A stretch of 64,000 bases of DNA from contig JBCCCR010000017.1 of the NCBI GenBank assembly GCA_039033415.1, positions 62,001 to 126,000 of the forward strand. Reading direction: 5' to 3'. Of this stretch, positions 25,325-34,331 are shown one piece after another. The translations under genes and the position numbers were made by a program. Source of the stretch: Pseudomonadota bacterium. GTDB taxonomy: Bacteria; Pseudomonadota; Gammaproteobacteria; Xanthomonadales; SZUA-38. The notes beneath the pieces were generated by a model. It saw nothing but the letters and a program-made list of their open reading frames with translations, was not told the origin of the DNA and ran no database searches. Within the stretch, counting starts at the first letter, position 1, and every line of letters begins with the position of its first letter.

Positions 25325-26620
25325 TCAGGTCAGGGAGTCTACAAACCGGCGAAAAGCGGCGATACACCCGTGCATCTGCGGGTGGTGTTCGGCGCTCAGA
25401 AAGGTCTCCCGGAAACAACCGGTTTGATAAAGGCTTAGCAGCCTTTGGGCAGCCTGGTCGTCTTCCATGTCGAGAAAGCTAGACGCCAGCCGCAGCGACA
25501 AAACCTCTGGCGCGAGGCCAAAGTCGGCGCAGGGAAGCGTTGCCAGTTGATGCGCATCCAGCAGGTGATTAGCCAGCTCAACCGAAGTCGTCACGCCTCT
25601 GGCTGCCAGCGGCGCGCGCCAGTGGTCAAAGTTGACCGTCAGGTAAAACGCGCCCATAGGTTGGGTCGAGCGAACGCCAAGCGCCCTAAGCTGTTCGTAA
25701 AGGCAAACAGTGCGCCACTCGTGAATCTGAGCGCAGTCGGAAATATAGCTCTCAAGTTCCGGTGAATTGGCGTAGGCAGCGCAGGCGGCGTGTTGTACCG
25801 GGCTGGCAACGCAGGACCAGGTTTCGCTAGCGATCACGGTCATGGCCTCTAGACAGGAAACTGCGAAAGGCGTATCCGGCGCCAGCATCACTCCAAGTCG
25901 CCACCCGCCCAGGGACAAGTGTTTGGACAGACCGCCGAAAACAAAAGTGCCATCCGGGAAGTGTGCTGCCGGAGATACGTGTTCTTGGGCCCGCCCCGAT
26001 AGACGAAAATAAATCTCGTCCGACGCTAGAATCAAGTTGTGGCGCCGCGCCAGCTCGGCGAGCCTCGCGACCGCTGCCTTTTCGAGCATACGACCGGTAG
26101 GATTTCCCGGGGAATTGACGATCAACAGCTTGGTTGGAGCCTGATCGGCCGCCAGCGCGGCATCCAGCGCCTCGAGATCAAGCGCGTAGTCGTCCTCCAC
26201 CCGTCCAGCCACATAACGCACGGGGAGCCCAAGCAGCGCCGCCTGAGGGCCGTAGCTCACCCAGGAAGGTGCTGGCAGGTATAGCGGCGCTCCAAGGGTC
26301 ATTTGCAGCGCGTAGAGCAGCAGCTTGCTCCCCGGCCCGATCATCACTTGCTCCGCCTTAAATGGAAGACCTAGATGCTGCTCGTAATAGTCCGCCACTG
26401 CCTCGCGCAGCGACAGAAGCCCTGCTCCCGGCAGGTAGCTTTTCTCTCTGGCCGCGTCTGCCAAAGCCTGTGCCAGCTGCGGATGAACTGGAAAACGAGA
26501 CTCGCCAAAGCCCAGATGAAACACGCTTTCACCCCGAGCCCAGCGCGCCTTGACGGCCTCATTGATGGCGAGCGTTGCAGAGGGTTGGATATTGGCAACC
26601 CGGGGGTTAAGTGGTTTCAT
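25325..26620 (-). CDS. Class I/II PLP-dependent aminotransferase
   Basis: This 431-residue protein has the fold type I pattern: FHLGFGESRFPV near the N-terminus, YLPGAGLLSLREAVADYY, the IVNSPGNPTG motif (about 175), SDEIYFRLSG (about 204) and the PLP-lysine region GGLSKHLSLGGWRLG (about 237-251), with K in SKH. ATG 26620 is preferred over 26629. It resembles aspartate/aromatic aminotransferase family members, but the substrate is not clear. It is divergent from an FAD-dependent oxidase gene 21 bases away, so they probably share a promoter region and a pathway, perhaps handling an amino acid or N-substituted amine. Confidence 0.85.
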   Translation of the reverse strand: MKPLNPRVANIQPSATLAINEAVKARWARGESVFHLGFGESRFPVHPQLAQALADAAREKSYLPGAGLLSLREAVADYYEQHLGLPFKAEQVMIGPGSKLLLYALQMTLGAPLYLPAPSWVSYGPQAALLGLPVRYVAGRVEDDYALDLEALDAALAADQAPTKLLIVNSPGNPTGRMLEKAAVARLAELARRHNLILASDEIYFRLSGRAQEHVSPAAHFPDGTFVFGGLSKHLSLGGWRLGVMLAPDTPFAVSCLEAMTVIASETWSCVASPVQHAACAAYANSPELESYISDCAQIHEWRTVCLYEQLRALGVRSTQPMGAFYLTVNFDHWRAPLAARGVTTSVELANHLLDAHQLATLPCADFGLAPEVLSLRLASSFLDMEDDQAAQRLLSLYQTGCFRETFLSAEHHPQMHGCIAAFRRFVDSLT

Positions 26621-26641
26621 AGAACGCACGCGTAAAACTGA

Positions 26642-27973
26642 ATGATGAACCGAAACCTACCAGAAGCGCAGACCGTTGTGGTGGGCGCAGGCATTGCGGG
26701 CCTGGCCTGCGCCTACGCTTTGTCGCGCCGATCAAAAGCTCCCGACAGCATCGTGCTGCTGGACTCAAGAGCCCCCATGAGTCTGACCAGCGCCCAGTCC
26801 GGGGAAAACTACCGGGACTGGTGGCCCCATCCGGTGATGGCGCAGTTTGCACGCCGGAGCGTCGAGCGGATGCGGGCGATCGCCGAAGAAAGTCCGCAGC
26901 CCATTCGGATGACCAAAAACGGCTACCTGCTCGCTACGCGGCATGACCCGGAAAGTCTCGCCGATGAATGGGTGAGCGGACTCGAGCAGCCCGGCGATTT
27001 GCGGTTCCATTCCCGTGCCAACACAGCCTACAGACGCGGCGGTTTCTCCGGCCTTGATGTGCTGTCAGGAGCGGCCCTGGACGCATTGGATCTCCGGCAG
27101 ATTGATCCCACTATCCGATCCATTATTCATGTCCGGTGTGGCGGGCAGATCGACAGCCAGCAGCTCGGTCAGTACATGCTCGAGGCCTTTCGCGGGGCAG
27201 GAGGGACTCGAGTGAAGAACAAGGTCGAAGAGCTTACAGGTCCCTCGCCGTTTCGCTTGCGCCTCGCTGACGGCAAACAGATTAGATGTCAAACCCTAGT
27301 GCTGGCTCCCGGACCGTTCCTGAATCAATTGGTTGCGCAGCTGGAACCCCCGCTTCCTGTCAGCCACGTGCTGCAGCAGAAGCTGGCGTTTGCCGACGTG
27401 CACGGCGTAGTGCCAAGGGGCCAGCCGTTTTTGATCGACCTGGATCGCCAGATTCTCGGCTTTGACGCTGAGGAACAGGCGGCGTTGCGAGAAGATCCCG
27501 CCTTGGCCTGGCTTTGTGACGAGTTGCCAGGTGGCGTCCACTGCCGACCTGACGGATCGGGCAACTGGATCAAAATGGGCTGGGCCTACAACCAGACGCC
27601 TTCGGAGCCGATGGCGGCCCCCCCACTGGATGACCACTTTGCAGAAGTGGTGCTACGCGGTGCTTCGCGCCTGCAGCCTGGCCTCAAGGTTTACACAGAG
27701 CGACTACCCAGACAGACCAGCCATTACGGTGGCTATTACTCCATGACGACGGAAAATTGGCCGCTGATCGGGCCCCTAAAGACCGACGGCGCATTTGTCG
27801 TGGGCGCTTTGTCGGGTTTTGGCACGATGGCTGCCTGTGAAGCCGGAGCCCTGATCGCAGCTTGGATCCACGGAGACCCCCTGCCCCAGCACGCTGCGCC
27901 GCTGGCCCCATCACGGTACGGCAACCGCGACCTGATGGCGCAGATTCAGTCTGCGCCTCGCGGTATTTTATGA
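26642..27973 (+). CDS. FAD-dependent amine/amino acid oxidoreductase (DAO family)
   Basis: The 443-residue flavoprotein has the Rossmann dinucleotide motif VVVGAGIAGLACAYAL (about residues 11-26) and the DAO-family C-terminal motif of the WPLIGPLKTDGAFVVGALSGFGTM type (about 377-398). DAO-superfamily enzymes include sarcosine, glycine and D-amino acid oxidases or dehydrogenases. The N-terminus lacks a signal peptide, so it acts in the cytoplasm. Two adjacent ATGs (26642 and 26645) are possible starts. It is divergently paired with an aminotransferase. The actual amine substrate cannot be read from the sequence. Confidence 0.82.
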   Translation: MMNRNLPEAQTVVVGAGIAGLACAYALSRRSKAPDSIVLLDSRAPMSLTSAQSGENYRDWWPHPVMAQFARRSVERMRAIAEESPQPIRMTKNGYLLATRHDPESLADEWVSGLEQPGDLRFHSRANTAYRRGGFSGLDVLSGAALDALDLRQIDPTIRSIIHVRCGGQIDSQQLGQYMLEAFRGAGGTRVKNKVEELTGPSPFRLRLADGKQIRCQTLVLAPGPFLNQLVAQLEPPLPVSHVLQQKLAFADVHGVVPRGQPFLIDLDRQILGFDAEEQAALREDPALAWLCDELPGGVHCRPDGSGNWIKMGWAYNQTPSEPMAAPPLDDHFAEVVLRGASRLQPGLKVYTERLPRQTSHYGGYYSMTTENWPLIGPLKTDGAFVVGALSGFGTMAACEAGALIAAWIHGDPLPQHAAPLAPSRYGNRDLMAQIQSAPRGIL

Positions 27974-28020
27974 CTCGACGGGCGGGTCCGCAGCGGCGAC
28001 CAGCATAGGTGTTCTTGACG

Positions 28021-29031
28021 CTACGAGTAAAACCGGACGATCTGCTCCGCTGCGCGTAGGAATCGGACATCCCCACTTTCGGCAAATGCCAGCAGGATCC
28101 CCTCCACCACGTGTGAGACGTCGACGCCTTTTTCCTGGCCGAGAAACTGTTCGCCGCCCGGATAAACCCGCGTATTTCCCTCGGTGGCGATTTCGCCGGT
28201 GGGCAAGATCCGGGCGAGCTGCCACTGGGCAGCGCGGCGAAGCGCAGTTCGCAGCGACTCAAGTTCTGGATTTTGTAGCAGCAGCCGATACCCCACCGCC
28301 AGTGCCACCCCGTTGTAGCTTGAATCAAATCCGCCCGCTTCGACGAAGTATCCGTCGCAATGCTGCTGAGCGAGAGCAAGTGCTAAAAAACGCTCAGCGG
28401 TGGAATCCAGACCCGGGTCCGCGAGCACGCGGCCCGGCGAGATCATCGCCAGGGCGTCGATGAGCAGCCGGTTAGGCGCCAGCGCGTCGTAGGCGAGCAG
28501 CGTTTCCTCGTTGCGCACCAGGTAATCCGCGCCTGCGCGAAGCCGTCTCGAGATTTCAGCTGCAGCCGCCTCGTTGGGTGCCAGGCGTCCGGTCTCGCGT
28601 TGGTAGGCGCGAAGTCCGCTGGCGGCAGAAGCCAGGAAAAACGCGGTACCGCTGGCGAGATCACCCGCCCCTGGCTGCTGCCCCGATAACCGGGAGGGCA
28701 CCTGCAACCGAAAGTCGCCACCCGGCTGCTGCTGGTTGAAGCTATACCGCAAGGCCTGAAAGAAAGCGTCTGCGTAGCGCTCCTGGCCTGTGTGGACCGC
28801 GTAGTCCATAAGGTGGTGCATGCGGTACTGGAACCGCACATGAAAGTAGCGGTCCCGGTTGCGTCCCAGCGCCCCGTCCGCCGCAGGCTGCTGTGCGTTT
28901 GCGAGGCGCTCCAGATAAGGAAGCGGCACCGGACCAACGAATCCTGCCCTGGTGCTGCTGAAGTCTGCGGCTGCACCCGCTGTCAGCAGCGTAACGAGGC
29001 AAGCAAAAAGGAGTCGAGTGTATCGAGGCAT
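28021..29031 (-). CDS. Secreted protein of alpha/alpha-toroid type, function unknown
   Basis: The 336-residue product starts at ATG 29031, chosen because it opens a signal peptide (MPRYTRLLFACLVTLLTAGA, cleavage near AAA-D). The frame upstream of that is not convincing. The body is rich in helices with repeated aromatic/charged patterns (RYFHVRFQYRMHHLMDYAVHTG, then YADAFFQALRYSF, SYNGVALAVGYRLL). This suggests an (alpha/alpha)6 toroid as in glycan lyases, epimerases and glycosidases. I recognise no catalytic signature, so the enzymatic role is a guess. It has no clear operon partner. Confidence 0.6.
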   Translation of the reverse strand: MPRYTRLLFACLVTLLTAGAAADFSSTRAGFVGPVPLPYLERLANAQQPAADGALGRNRDRYFHVRFQYRMHHLMDYAVHTGQERYADAFFQALRYSFNQQQPGGDFRLQVPSRLSGQQPGAGDLASGTAFFLASAASGLRAYQRETGRLAPNEAAAAEISRRLRAGADYLVRNEETLLAYDALAPNRLLIDALAMISPGRVLADPGLDSTAERFLALALAQQHCDGYFVEAGGFDSSYNGVALAVGYRLLLQNPELESLRTALRRAAQWQLARILPTGEIATEGNTRVYPGGEQFLGQEKGVDVSHVVEGILLAFAESGDVRFLRAAEQIVRFYS

Positions 29032-29165
29032 CGAGTGAGCAATAGAGCTAATGATAGCCGTATAACGAACACGGACGAAATGCCGTTGACATACCTTTCC
29101 CAATAAAGAAATTGGCAAAACCAGTCTGATTCAAACGCTACTGCCGAGAACTCAATATCGAACAA

Positions 29166-29536
29166 TCAGCCTCCGACGTCGGTAAGCCTCCCCTCCGGAC
29201 ATCGGTACGCGTTTCCGACGAGTACGGCCGCGTGGGTGCCGCCAATGGAGTCTTCGCTGGTTTCACTGTAGTTCTCGCTCTCGATCACCACGTAGTTGGC
29301 GCCGAGTACGGCGGCCTGGTTTCGTAAATCATTACGCGCCCCTTCGATAAGTGCGCGGTCCGAAGTAAACACGGTGCTGACAAAATTACCCTGGTTTCCG
29401 ATGACCTCGCCGGCAAATCGACACGCTGAGGATGCGGGTTGCCGGCTGACGACCACCTGACCCGCACCGGCATGGGTTCAATCGCTTAACAGCCGACAAA
29501 CGCCAGCATTGCCGGCAATAGGAAGACTTTCTGCAT
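29166..29536 (-). pseudogene. Broken DUF4156-type lipoprotein
   Basis: From ATG 29536 the minus strand encodes a lipoprotein signal peptide, MQKVFLLPAMLAFVGC, followed directly by TAA (29486-29488). The rest of the domain lies in another frame: about 96 codons to 29166, with CRFAGEVIGNQGNF, then ARNDLRNQAAVLGANYVVIESE and VGNAYRCPEG, the pattern of DUF4156 outer-membrane lipoproteins. Joining them needs both loss of the stop and a one-base shift between about 29460 and 29480. A GTG at 29456 could in theory start a leaderless product. I call it a pseudogene, or a sequencing error if the data are poor. Confidence 0.6.
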
Positions 29537-29668
29537 GGTCTGAGAACTCCTCGATTAACGTCAATGGCGAAGCTAGAGCAGCGCCAACCAGCAAGCAATA
29601 CCAGAATGAGACGTATCGTTTTTTGATACTATCGGGTATGCGTTTCGTATCCTGTCGAGGGAATCGCC

Positions 29669-30421
29669 GTGCAGGAAGTCCGACAACTTGTGGCAGGTCT
29701 CAAGCGAATCATGAAATCGCGAGGCATCACTTACGCCAGCCTCGCTGAGGCGCTCGGTATCAGCGAAGCCAGCGTCAAAAGGACGTTCTCGCAGCAGACT
29801 TTTACCTTGGAGCGGTTGGCCAAAATCTGCGAGGTCCTCGACCTTTCACTCTACGAGCTGACGCGAACGGCAAGACTGGCTGAAGATAGCCTGCCGGCCC
29901 AGCTAACAGACGAGCAAGAGTCGGCGCTCGCCGAGAATCCCCAGCTACTGTGCTACTTCTATCTGCTGCTCAATGGGTGGCGCCCAGCCCGCCTCAAGGG
30001 GCACTTCGGCGTGAGCACGCCCCGGCACACGAAACTTCTGCTGGAGTTGGGTCGTCTGGGTCTGATTCGGGTGTTGCAGGGTAATCAGGTTGTGCTGGTG
30101 ACCAGTCGCAACATCGAGTGGCAACCCGGCGGGCCGGTACGCAGACTCTATGAATCGATTGTGTTGCGAGAGTTTCTCAATTTCCGATTCCAAGGCGCCA
30201 GCGACCGATATCGCTTTGCATCTGCGGAACTCAGCGGCGCATCAGCCCAGCTCCTGGCTCGGAAGGTCGATCGTCTGGTGCGCGAGTTCGACGAAATGGC
30301 GGAGCTGGACATGACCTTGCCTGCCGGCAAGAAGTCGGGTGTGGGGCTGCTGATTGCTCAGCGGCCCTGGGCGTTTTGGTCTATTCTGGCCGAGGTTGGC
30401 GCTGACTGGGACGACGGATAG
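29669..30421 (+). CDS. XRE-family transcriptional regulator
   Basis: The 250-residue protein has an N-terminal Cro/CI helix-turn-helix (about residues 8-62): GITYASLAEALGISEASVKRTFSQQTFTLERLAKICEVL. The remainder (about 85-240) is an uncharacterised C-terminal region that contains a second winged-helix-like stretch, CYFYLLLNGWRPARLKGHFGVSTPRHTKLLLELGRLGLI, and then a helical segment. It starts with GTG after GAGGG. The divergent neighbour is the broken DUF4156 gene. It converges end to end with the phospholipase-like gene, with no gap. Target genes are unknown. Confidence 0.82.
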   Translation: MQEVRQLVAGLKRIMKSRGITYASLAEALGISEASVKRTFSQQTFTLERLAKICEVLDLSLYELTRTARLAEDSLPAQLTDEQESALAENPQLLCYFYLLLNGWRPARLKGHFGVSTPRHTKLLLELGRLGLIRVLQGNQVVLVTSRNIEWQPGGPVRRLYESIVLREFLNFRFQGASDRYRFASAELSGASAQLLARKVDRLVREFDEMAELDMTLPAGKKSGVGLLIAQRPWAFWSILAEVGADWDDG

Positions 30422-31066
30422 TCAGCGTCCCATGTTCGCCGGTGGTCCGTCGTACTCGCAGTAGCTGTTCACGCTGTTCACGAAGCGTCCTTCGCCGTAC
30501 CGACGTACCGCGCGATGCATCTGTCCCGCCAGTGCCTTGCAGGAGACGGGATTGGTTGACCAGCTGATTTTTTCGAGGACAGGCTGATCGCGGCATGCCT
30601 GTTCCATCAGCTGCTTGAACTCCCGATCACAGTCCTCTCGCTGGTGTCCGTAGGTGGCAGCACCGTGGCGATAACAATAATCGTGCTGCGTACAGGCCGG
30701 TTCGAACAGGTCTTTGGCCTCGTCCAGGCGCTCGGTAAGCAAATCGACGGCCACGGGAATTGAACATCCCAGGGGTTGGCCATTGCCGCAGGCTGGCGTC
30801 GGTTTCGTCCAGCCGCGTCGAGCGATGTTGGTGATCTCCGTCATGGCGATGTCACCCGCTTCCGTGGCTAGATGGGTTTTCTCAAGGCTTAAGACGCGGG
30901 TAGTGACCTCCGCACCATCTTTCTTCACGATTCGCACCCTGTCCCCGGGCGCAACCCCTGTGCGGATAAAGTTTTCGTAGGGCCGCACAGGCTGGTAAGG
31001 CGCACAGCCCCATAGGCAGAGGCAGCTCGTCAGCAGGAGCGCCGTTCGATTCGCCAGTGAATTCAC
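30422..31066 (-). CDS. Phospholipase A2-like lipoprotein
   Basis: The 214-residue protein is best started at GTG 31066, which gives a lipoprotein leader VNSLANRTALLLTSCLCLWGC with a lipobox ending LWGC. The middle (about residues 30-80, GDRVRIVKKDGAEVTTRVLSLE) looks like a small beta domain. The C-terminal half has CTQHDYCYRHGAATYGHQREDCDREF, the CxxHDxCY signature of secreted phospholipase A2, with the catalytic His-Asp pair and paired cysteines, plus later cysteines that could form disulfides. It is probably lipid-anchored facing the periplasm or outside. Enzymatic activity is inferred from the motif only. A longer upstream extension to 31297 lacks a leader and was rejected. Confidence 0.72.
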   Translation of the reverse strand: MNSLANRTALLLTSCLCLWGCAPYQPVRPYENFIRTGVAPGDRVRIVKKDGAEVTTRVLSLEKTHLATEAGDIAMTEITNIARRGWTKPTPACGNGQPLGCSIPVAVDLLTERLDEAKDLFEPACTQHDYCYRHGAATYGHQREDCDREFKQLMEQACRDQPVLEKISWSTNPVSCKALAGQMHRAVRRYGEGRFVNSVNSYCEYDGPPANMGR

Positions 31067-31173
31067 GACGGGCGATGTTATCAGCGCCCTAACAGCTTCG
31101 GCTAGTCGGCATGTAAACGAAATGAGAGAGGAGGACGTCCAAACGCTATCACCCTCTTCCAAAGGCCCAAGCG

Positions 31174-32805
31174 ATGCCGCACCTGCGCGCGAGATCAATC
31201 GCGCTCTTAACCATGATGGTTTTGGGGTTGACGACTTCGCCCATGACGAGCCGGGCGAACGAAAGAGTTCTTGCAACGTCCGCAACGGAATTGGCAAGGG
31301 ATATCAAGGCTGGTCGTATCACCGCCGAAGCGGCTGTGCGTACCGCGCTCACCCGAATCGACCAGCTTGATCGCTCCGGGCCTCAGCTCCAAAGCATCAT
31401 CACCACCAACGGTCAATCGATAGCCGTCGCCAGGGCGATCGACGAGGCGATACAGATGAATCGGGGACAAGGAGGCTTGCTCCAGGGTGTGCCGGTGCTT
31501 GTGAAAGACAATATCGAGACGCGAGAGATGCCAACCACCGCCGGTTCACTGGCGCTGATCGACAACAACACCGGCCGCGATGCGACGATCGTCGCTCGCC
31601 TGCGAAGTGCAGGAGCCGTGATACTGGGGAAGACCAACCTGTCCGAGTGGGCAAACTATCGCTCCCAAAATGGCGTAGCAGGGTGGAGTGGCGTTGGCGG
31701 TCTCACCCGTAATCCGTTTGACCTCAACCGGAGCGCCGGCGGCTCTTCATCGGGTTCTGCGGTGGCGGTGGCGGCAGGGTTTGCGCCGGTTGCATTGGGT
31801 ACCGAAACCAGCGGTTCTATCGTCTCTCCCGCTGCCTCGATGGGCCTGGTCGGCTTCAAGCCGACGGTCGGGCTGGTCCCTCGCTCGCACATTGTGCCGC
31901 TGTCACCGCGGCAGGACGGACCGGGGGTGATCGCCCACACCGTTGAGGATGCCGCACTCCTTACAACCGTCATGGCAGGAACAGACGCCCAGGATCCGGC
32001 CACAGCCGAAGCTGACGCCCGGCGAGAGGATTATGTTGCCGCCACCAGGCAAGGTATCGCGTCAATGCGCATCGGCGTTTTCCGATGGGCAGAGGGAGAC
32101 AACCCCGCGGTATCAGAGGCGTTCAACGCCGCCCTTGAGGTTCTAAAGAGCTTGGGTGTCGAGCTCGTCGAGATTCCGGAGTTCTCGCCTAAACCGGTGT
32201 TGTGGCAAAGCGGGGATCGTGTCCTCCAGGCGGAGTTTAAGGCCGGGTTGGAAGCCTACCTCGCCTCAGCCGCGCCCGCCGTACAAACGCGCACGCTTGC
32301 TGCGCTGATCAAGTTTAACGAGGAACACGCGGACCGAGAGCTAGCGCTGTTCGACCAAGGGATCCTCATCGAGGCTCAGCAAGCACCTGCAGTGGAAAGC
32401 GATGCGCACCAACAGGTGGTTGCCGAGCTGGTCTCGGCGGCACGCGAGCACGGTGTCGATATGCTCCTGAAGACCAATGATGTTCGACTGCTCGTCATGC
32501 CAACCGCCAAACCCGCGGCACCAGTCGATCTGGCGGGAGCTTCTCAGCCTTCCGGCGCTCCGCTGGGTGCTCCCTGGCTACCGGGTATGGCCGGGTATCC
32601 TTTACTCACAGTGCCAATGGGGGAGCATCTTGGTCTGCCGCTGGGCATCACGTTCGTAGGCACCGCCTGGGACGATGCCGCGGTGCTTCAGGCCGGTGCG
32701 GCGTATCAACGCGCAGCGCTCCATCGCTACAACCCCACGTTTACCGCTGGCGACTTTGAGCGCCTGGGGGAAGCCAAGCCTCTGCGGAGCTTCTCGACTC
32801 ACTAG
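31174..32805 (+). CDS. Secreted amidase-signature family hydrolase
   Basis: The 543-residue protein has a signal peptide (MPHLRARSIALLTMMVLGLT..., cleavage near SRANE) and an amidase-signature domain. The catalytic lysine lies in LVKDNIETREMPTTAGS (about residue 113). The serine-rich core SAGGSSSGSAVAVAAGFAPVALGTETSGSI (about 189-218) carries the cis-serine and nucleophile serine. Family members hydrolyse amides, from glutamyl-tRNA to fatty-acid or peptide amides. Export suggests a periplasmic substrate, which is not identifiable. It is divergent from the phospholipase-like gene. Confidence 0.88.
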   Translation: MPHLRARSIALLTMMVLGLTTSPMTSRANERVLATSATELARDIKAGRITAEAAVRTALTRIDQLDRSGPQLQSIITTNGQSIAVARAIDEAIQMNRGQGGLLQGVPVLVKDNIETREMPTTAGSLALIDNNTGRDATIVARLRSAGAVILGKTNLSEWANYRSQNGVAGWSGVGGLTRNPFDLNRSAGGSSSGSAVAVAAGFAPVALGTETSGSIVSPAASMGLVGFKPTVGLVPRSHIVPLSPRQDGPGVIAHTVEDAALLTTVMAGTDAQDPATAEADARREDYVAATRQGIASMRIGVFRWAEGDNPAVSEAFNAALEVLKSLGVELVEIPEFSPKPVLWQSGDRVLQAEFKAGLEAYLASAAPAVQTRTLAALIKFNEEHADRELALFDQGILIEAQQAPAVESDAHQQVVAELVSAAREHGVDMLLKTNDVRLLVMPTAKPAAPVDLAGASQPSGAPLGAPWLPGMAGYPLLTVPMGEHLGLPLGITFVGTAWDDAAVLQAGAAYQRAALHRYNPTFTAGDFERLGEAKPLRSFSTH

Positions 32806-32963
32806 TATTGCCTGCGACCTGTGCAACGCGAAGCCAATACCTGCACCTGTCGCTGGCTTGGAGTTGCGGCCTGATGTAATCGACGGCAGCCAAGTTCTTC
32901 TAGCCGGTCGACGAGGACCCTATACTCCAGCTTGAGCCTCCTCCCGCAGGACTAGAACTCACC

Positions 32964-34190
32964 ATGTGTCATTGGAAAATGCTGGCGTTTACGCTGTTCC
33001 TGGTCTTGCACGCTTTACAGCTCTGCGCTGAACCGTCAGACGCTCCGCTGGTGCTCAAAAGCGCGGTCCACTTCGAAGATTTCCAGAATCGCGAGCCGAT
33101 GGTGCTCGAGCTCAGCAACGGGGATCTTCTGGTTTCCGGCTTTCCCCGTGCCCCACACGAGCCCGCGCGCCCACCCAGCCTCTGGCGCAGCAGCGACGGC
33201 GGCAATTCCTGGGCGCGGGTTAACGTCGGCACGCCGGCCGATGGCGCCGTTGGGAACTCGGACGTGGACCTGGCGCTTGGTCCAGACGGCACCATCTACT
33301 TCGTCACCATGGGATTCAACCGGACTACGAGTCGAGGCACCCACGTTGCTGTTGGCGTGAGCAATGACGACGGGGCGAGCTGGGCATGGACGCAGCTGAC
33401 CGACCGTGAGCTAGCGGATAGGCCCTGGGTTGTGGTCTCGGGCGACGGCACGGCGCACGTCGTCTGGAATGACGGCGATGGCGTACATCACACGCTCAGT
33501 CGGGACGGCGGCAAGACCTGGCAGTCGCGGCCTCAAGTTCACTCATCTGGAGGGTCAAGCCACCTGGCAGTGGGGCCGCAGGGCGAACTCGCAGTGCGGC
33601 TAACGCCGCTGTATGCGTCGGGCAACCGCTTCGACGCCCAGGTCGACATGATCGCCGTGAGCACTGACGGTGGTGATACCTGGTCGAAACGTGCCCTGCC
33701 CGGTAGTCGCGTTTGGCTTCCAGGCGGCGTACCCCGGTGGGTTGAGCCGATAGCCTGGGATGGCGACGGCGCGCTGTACTACCTGTGGAGCGAAGGCCGA
33801 AGCATGCACCTGGGACGATCAACCGACCGCGGCGCCGCCTGGGAAAGCTGGCAGATCGCCACCGATTCTGACGTGATGTTTTATCCCTATTTGATTGCGA
33901 CGGCCGACAGAGAACTGGCGGCAACCTGGTTTTCCGCAGCGGACGGTAGAGGGCTTCGAGTGGCCAAAGTATCCCTAAAGGAAGGTGAGCCACAAGTATC
34001 GTCTTCTGAGCTGTTGCGTTTTGAATCGTGGGCCGAAACGGAAGACGGCCGGCAACGCGACTCCAACGGTGAGTATGCCCCAATCGTCCGACTCGCTGAC
34101 GGCGACCTTGCCGTGGTCACGCCGCTCCAGGACGCCCGCCTCGAACGTCTCGGATTTTCTTTTTGGCGCCTAGAGACTTCGCCCCGGTAG
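32964..34190 (+). CDS. Secreted BNR/Asp-box (sialidase-like) propeller protein
   Basis: The 408-residue protein has an export signal (about residues 1-22, ending QLCAE). It contains repeated Asp-box motifs of the SxDxGxxW type: SSDGGNSWARV, SNDDGASWAWT, SRDGGKTWQSR, STDGGDTWSKR and STDRGAAWESW. These mark a six-bladed sialidase-type beta propeller. The usual sialidase arginine triad and FRIP motif are not obvious, so it may be a glycoside-binding or hydrolase relative rather than a true neuraminidase. It stands alone, with its own ATG preceded by weak purines. Confidence 0.75.
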   Translation: MCHWKMLAFTLFLVLHALQLCAEPSDAPLVLKSAVHFEDFQNREPMVLELSNGDLLVSGFPRAPHEPARPPSLWRSSDGGNSWARVNVGTPADGAVGNSDVDLALGPDGTIYFVTMGFNRTTSRGTHVAVGVSNDDGASWAWTQLTDRELADRPWVVVSGDGTAHVVWNDGDGVHHTLSRDGGKTWQSRPQVHSSGGSSHLAVGPQGELAVRLTPLYASGNRFDAQVDMIAVSTDGGDTWSKRALPGSRVWLPGGVPRWVEPIAWDGDGALYYLWSEGRSMHLGRSTDRGAAWESWQIATDSDVMFYPYLIATADRELAATWFSAADGRGLRVAKVSLKEGEPQVSSSELLRFESWAETEDGRQRDSNGEYAPIVRLADGDLAVVTPLQDARLERLGFSFWRLETSPR

Positions 34191-34331
34191 CATCCTAGTC
34201 CTGACGTTTCCAACAGATCCCACTGCCCCAGAGACTGCGTGCGCCCGCATTGCTTGGGGCTGAATCTCTCCACCGATAGGCATTTTTCCGTCCGTTGCTA
34301 CACTAAAACGGATCTCTGAGGGAGCGACTGC

